From Halobacteriovoraceae bacterium (GTDB taxonomy: Bacteria > Bdellovibrionota > Bacteriovoracia > Bacteriovoracales > Bacteriovoracaceae), in the NCBI GenBank assembly GCA_002712005.1, contig PASP01000005.1:1-64000 (forward strand): a stretch of 64,000 nucleotides of DNA, written 5' to 3'. Shown here one piece after another: positions 63,271-64,000 of the stretch; the stretch's first letter is position 1, and every line of letters starts with the position of its first letter. The position numbers were made by a program, and so were the translations under genes. Under the pieces are notes generated by a model. The model was not told the origin of the DNA. It did no database searches and worked only from the letters and a program-made list of their open reading frames with translations.

Positions 63271-64000
63271 CTAGGCCGTAACTTGCGCTCCCTCTCTTTT
63301 ATTCACCATGAAAAGAGCGATAAGCGTAAAGGCCAAAGAGGCCAAAATAGAATAGCTTGAGCTCACCGCTGGATTGAGAAAGCCCAATCCTAAATTTAAG
63401 ATTAAATGGCCAAAAAGACCAATCATAGAGGCCGTCGTCACCACCCATAGAGGAAGGGTTTTCTTATAGAGAACACCAAAGAGAATGGGAACAAGAGATG
63501 CAGCAGCTAATCCATAGACTCCCTTTTGAGCAAAGAGACCTACTAATTGAGGAGGATTATACGCCAGAGCATAAGAGAAAAGCCCTACTCCAATTAATAC
63601 ATAACGAGAGAGTTTTAACGCTTTCTTTGAATCCATTTCAGCGCCTTTTCTCGTCGCCATGGGTTTATAAATATCATTGACCACCATCGCAGATAGAGAA
63701 ACTAAGATTCCATCTAAAGTACTCATCCCTGCGGCCAATAAACTAATAGAAATAAAGGTAAGAAAATAAATACCTAAAGTCGAAGTTCCAAACTCACTTC
63801 CAATATAAGTGGCCACCACCATATCTTGACGAGGAATCTCAAGACCTTTGATACGGGCATAGAATCCAACAAAGAGCATAAGGGCATAACAAGTCCCGAC
63901 AATAACTGTAGTCCAAATAAATTTAGAAACTTCACTCTCCTTACGAATATAAAGAACCTTCGTGAGAATGTGAGGCTGAAGCATGAGAGCAAAAGTAATA
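63271..64000 (-). CDS. Sodium:solute symporter (SSF family), partial
   Basis: The frame is open from the right edge to a stop at 63271; the 5' part is outside. About 240 residues are seen, beginning just before MLQPHILTKVLY, a conserved loop of SSF transporters, and including SISLLAAGMSTLDGILVSLSAM, the usual sodium-site helix region, and five to six further helices. It carries an amino acid, sugar or organic acid with sodium; the substrate is unclear. Confidence 0.85.
   Translation of the reverse strand, partial: ITFALMLQPHILTKVLYIRKESEVSKFIWTTVIVGTCYALMLFVGFYARIKGLEIPRQDMVVATYIGSEFGTSTLGIYFLTFISISLLAAGMSTLDGILVSLSAMVVNDIYKPMATRKGAEMDSKKALKLSRYVLIGVGLFSYALAYNPPQLVGLFAQKGVYGLAAASLVPILFGVLYKKTLPLWVVTTASMIGLFGHLILNLGLGFLNPAVSSSYSILASLAFTLIALFMVNKREGAQVTA

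Noticed and set aside
1-64000. CRISPR arrays, tRNA or rRNA genes, prophage
   Set aside because: No regularly spaced direct repeats, no cloverleaf-like sequences and no phage structural genes were seen in the intergenic spaces.

Overview
The window is AT-rich, densely packed bacterial chromosome with Gram-negative features: lipoproteins with lipoboxes, an outer-membrane barrel, prepilin-like proteins and a di-heme peroxidase. My inference is a Bdellovibrionota organism (Bacteriovorax/Halobacteriovorax-like), because a mevalonate operon sits beside many exported orphan proteins, GbsR- and LitR-type regulators and multi-sensor histidine kinases. No rRNA, tRNA, CRISPR array or prophage is visible. 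The only mobile-element trace is a transposase-like gene cut by the left edge, plus a pair of related palindromic repeats (574-645 and 58759-58912).

Layout. 1-2195: partial transposase-like gene and a YiiX-type permuted-papain lipoprotein. 2373-8002 (minus): mevalonate operon fni, HMG-CoA reductase, GYDIA-type GHMP kinase, mvaD, mevalonate kinase; HMG-CoA synthase is not in the window. 8161-10178: two divergent RNA methyltransferase-type genes. 10188-17152 (minus): three prepilin-like proteins, one about 1030 residues long, followed by a di-heme cytochrome c peroxidase lipoprotein. 17354-26120: a LitR/CarH-like MerR regulator with an eight-gene lipid-modification operon (FAD oxidoreductase, DUF1365, CFA synthase, chalcone-isomerase-like, DUF3833, NTF2-like, SDR) and a divergent epimerase-lipocalin pair, separated by four TTGTATA half-sites. 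26143-39958: housekeeping and orphan genes (two U32 proteins, SGNH-like and cNMP-binding proteins, pseudouridine synthase, barrel, malate dehydrogenase, XRE regulator, NfeD-slipin pair, DOMON-like, EEP hydrolase).

The most interesting part is 40111-58249. On the plus strand a GbsR-type regulator leads a tight operon: KAS-type ketosynthase, dedicated acyl carrier protein, CrtI-like FAD oxidoreductase, then complete oleABCD (thiolase, beta-lactone decarboxylase, beta-lactone synthetase, NAD-dependent reductase), the head-to-head long-chain olefin pathway. About 6 kb away, beyond a REC/hybrid-kinase pair and a large exported orphan, a minus-strand operon encodes a second CrtI-like oxidoreductase, FabG, FabZ-like dehydratase and a FabI-like reductase, closed by a good terminator. 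Together the two operons hold one elongation cycle (KAS, KR, DH, ER-like, ACP), two desaturase/saturase-like flavoenzymes and the olefin-forming module. I infer a dedicated pathway that builds an unusual acyl chain and joins two of them into a hydrocarbon; the product is unknown.

58372-64000: small orphan, a beta-helix exported protein with a good sigma-54-type promoter, a membrane PAS histidine kinase with a REC-kinase partner, and the C-terminal part of a sodium:solute symporter cut by the right edge.
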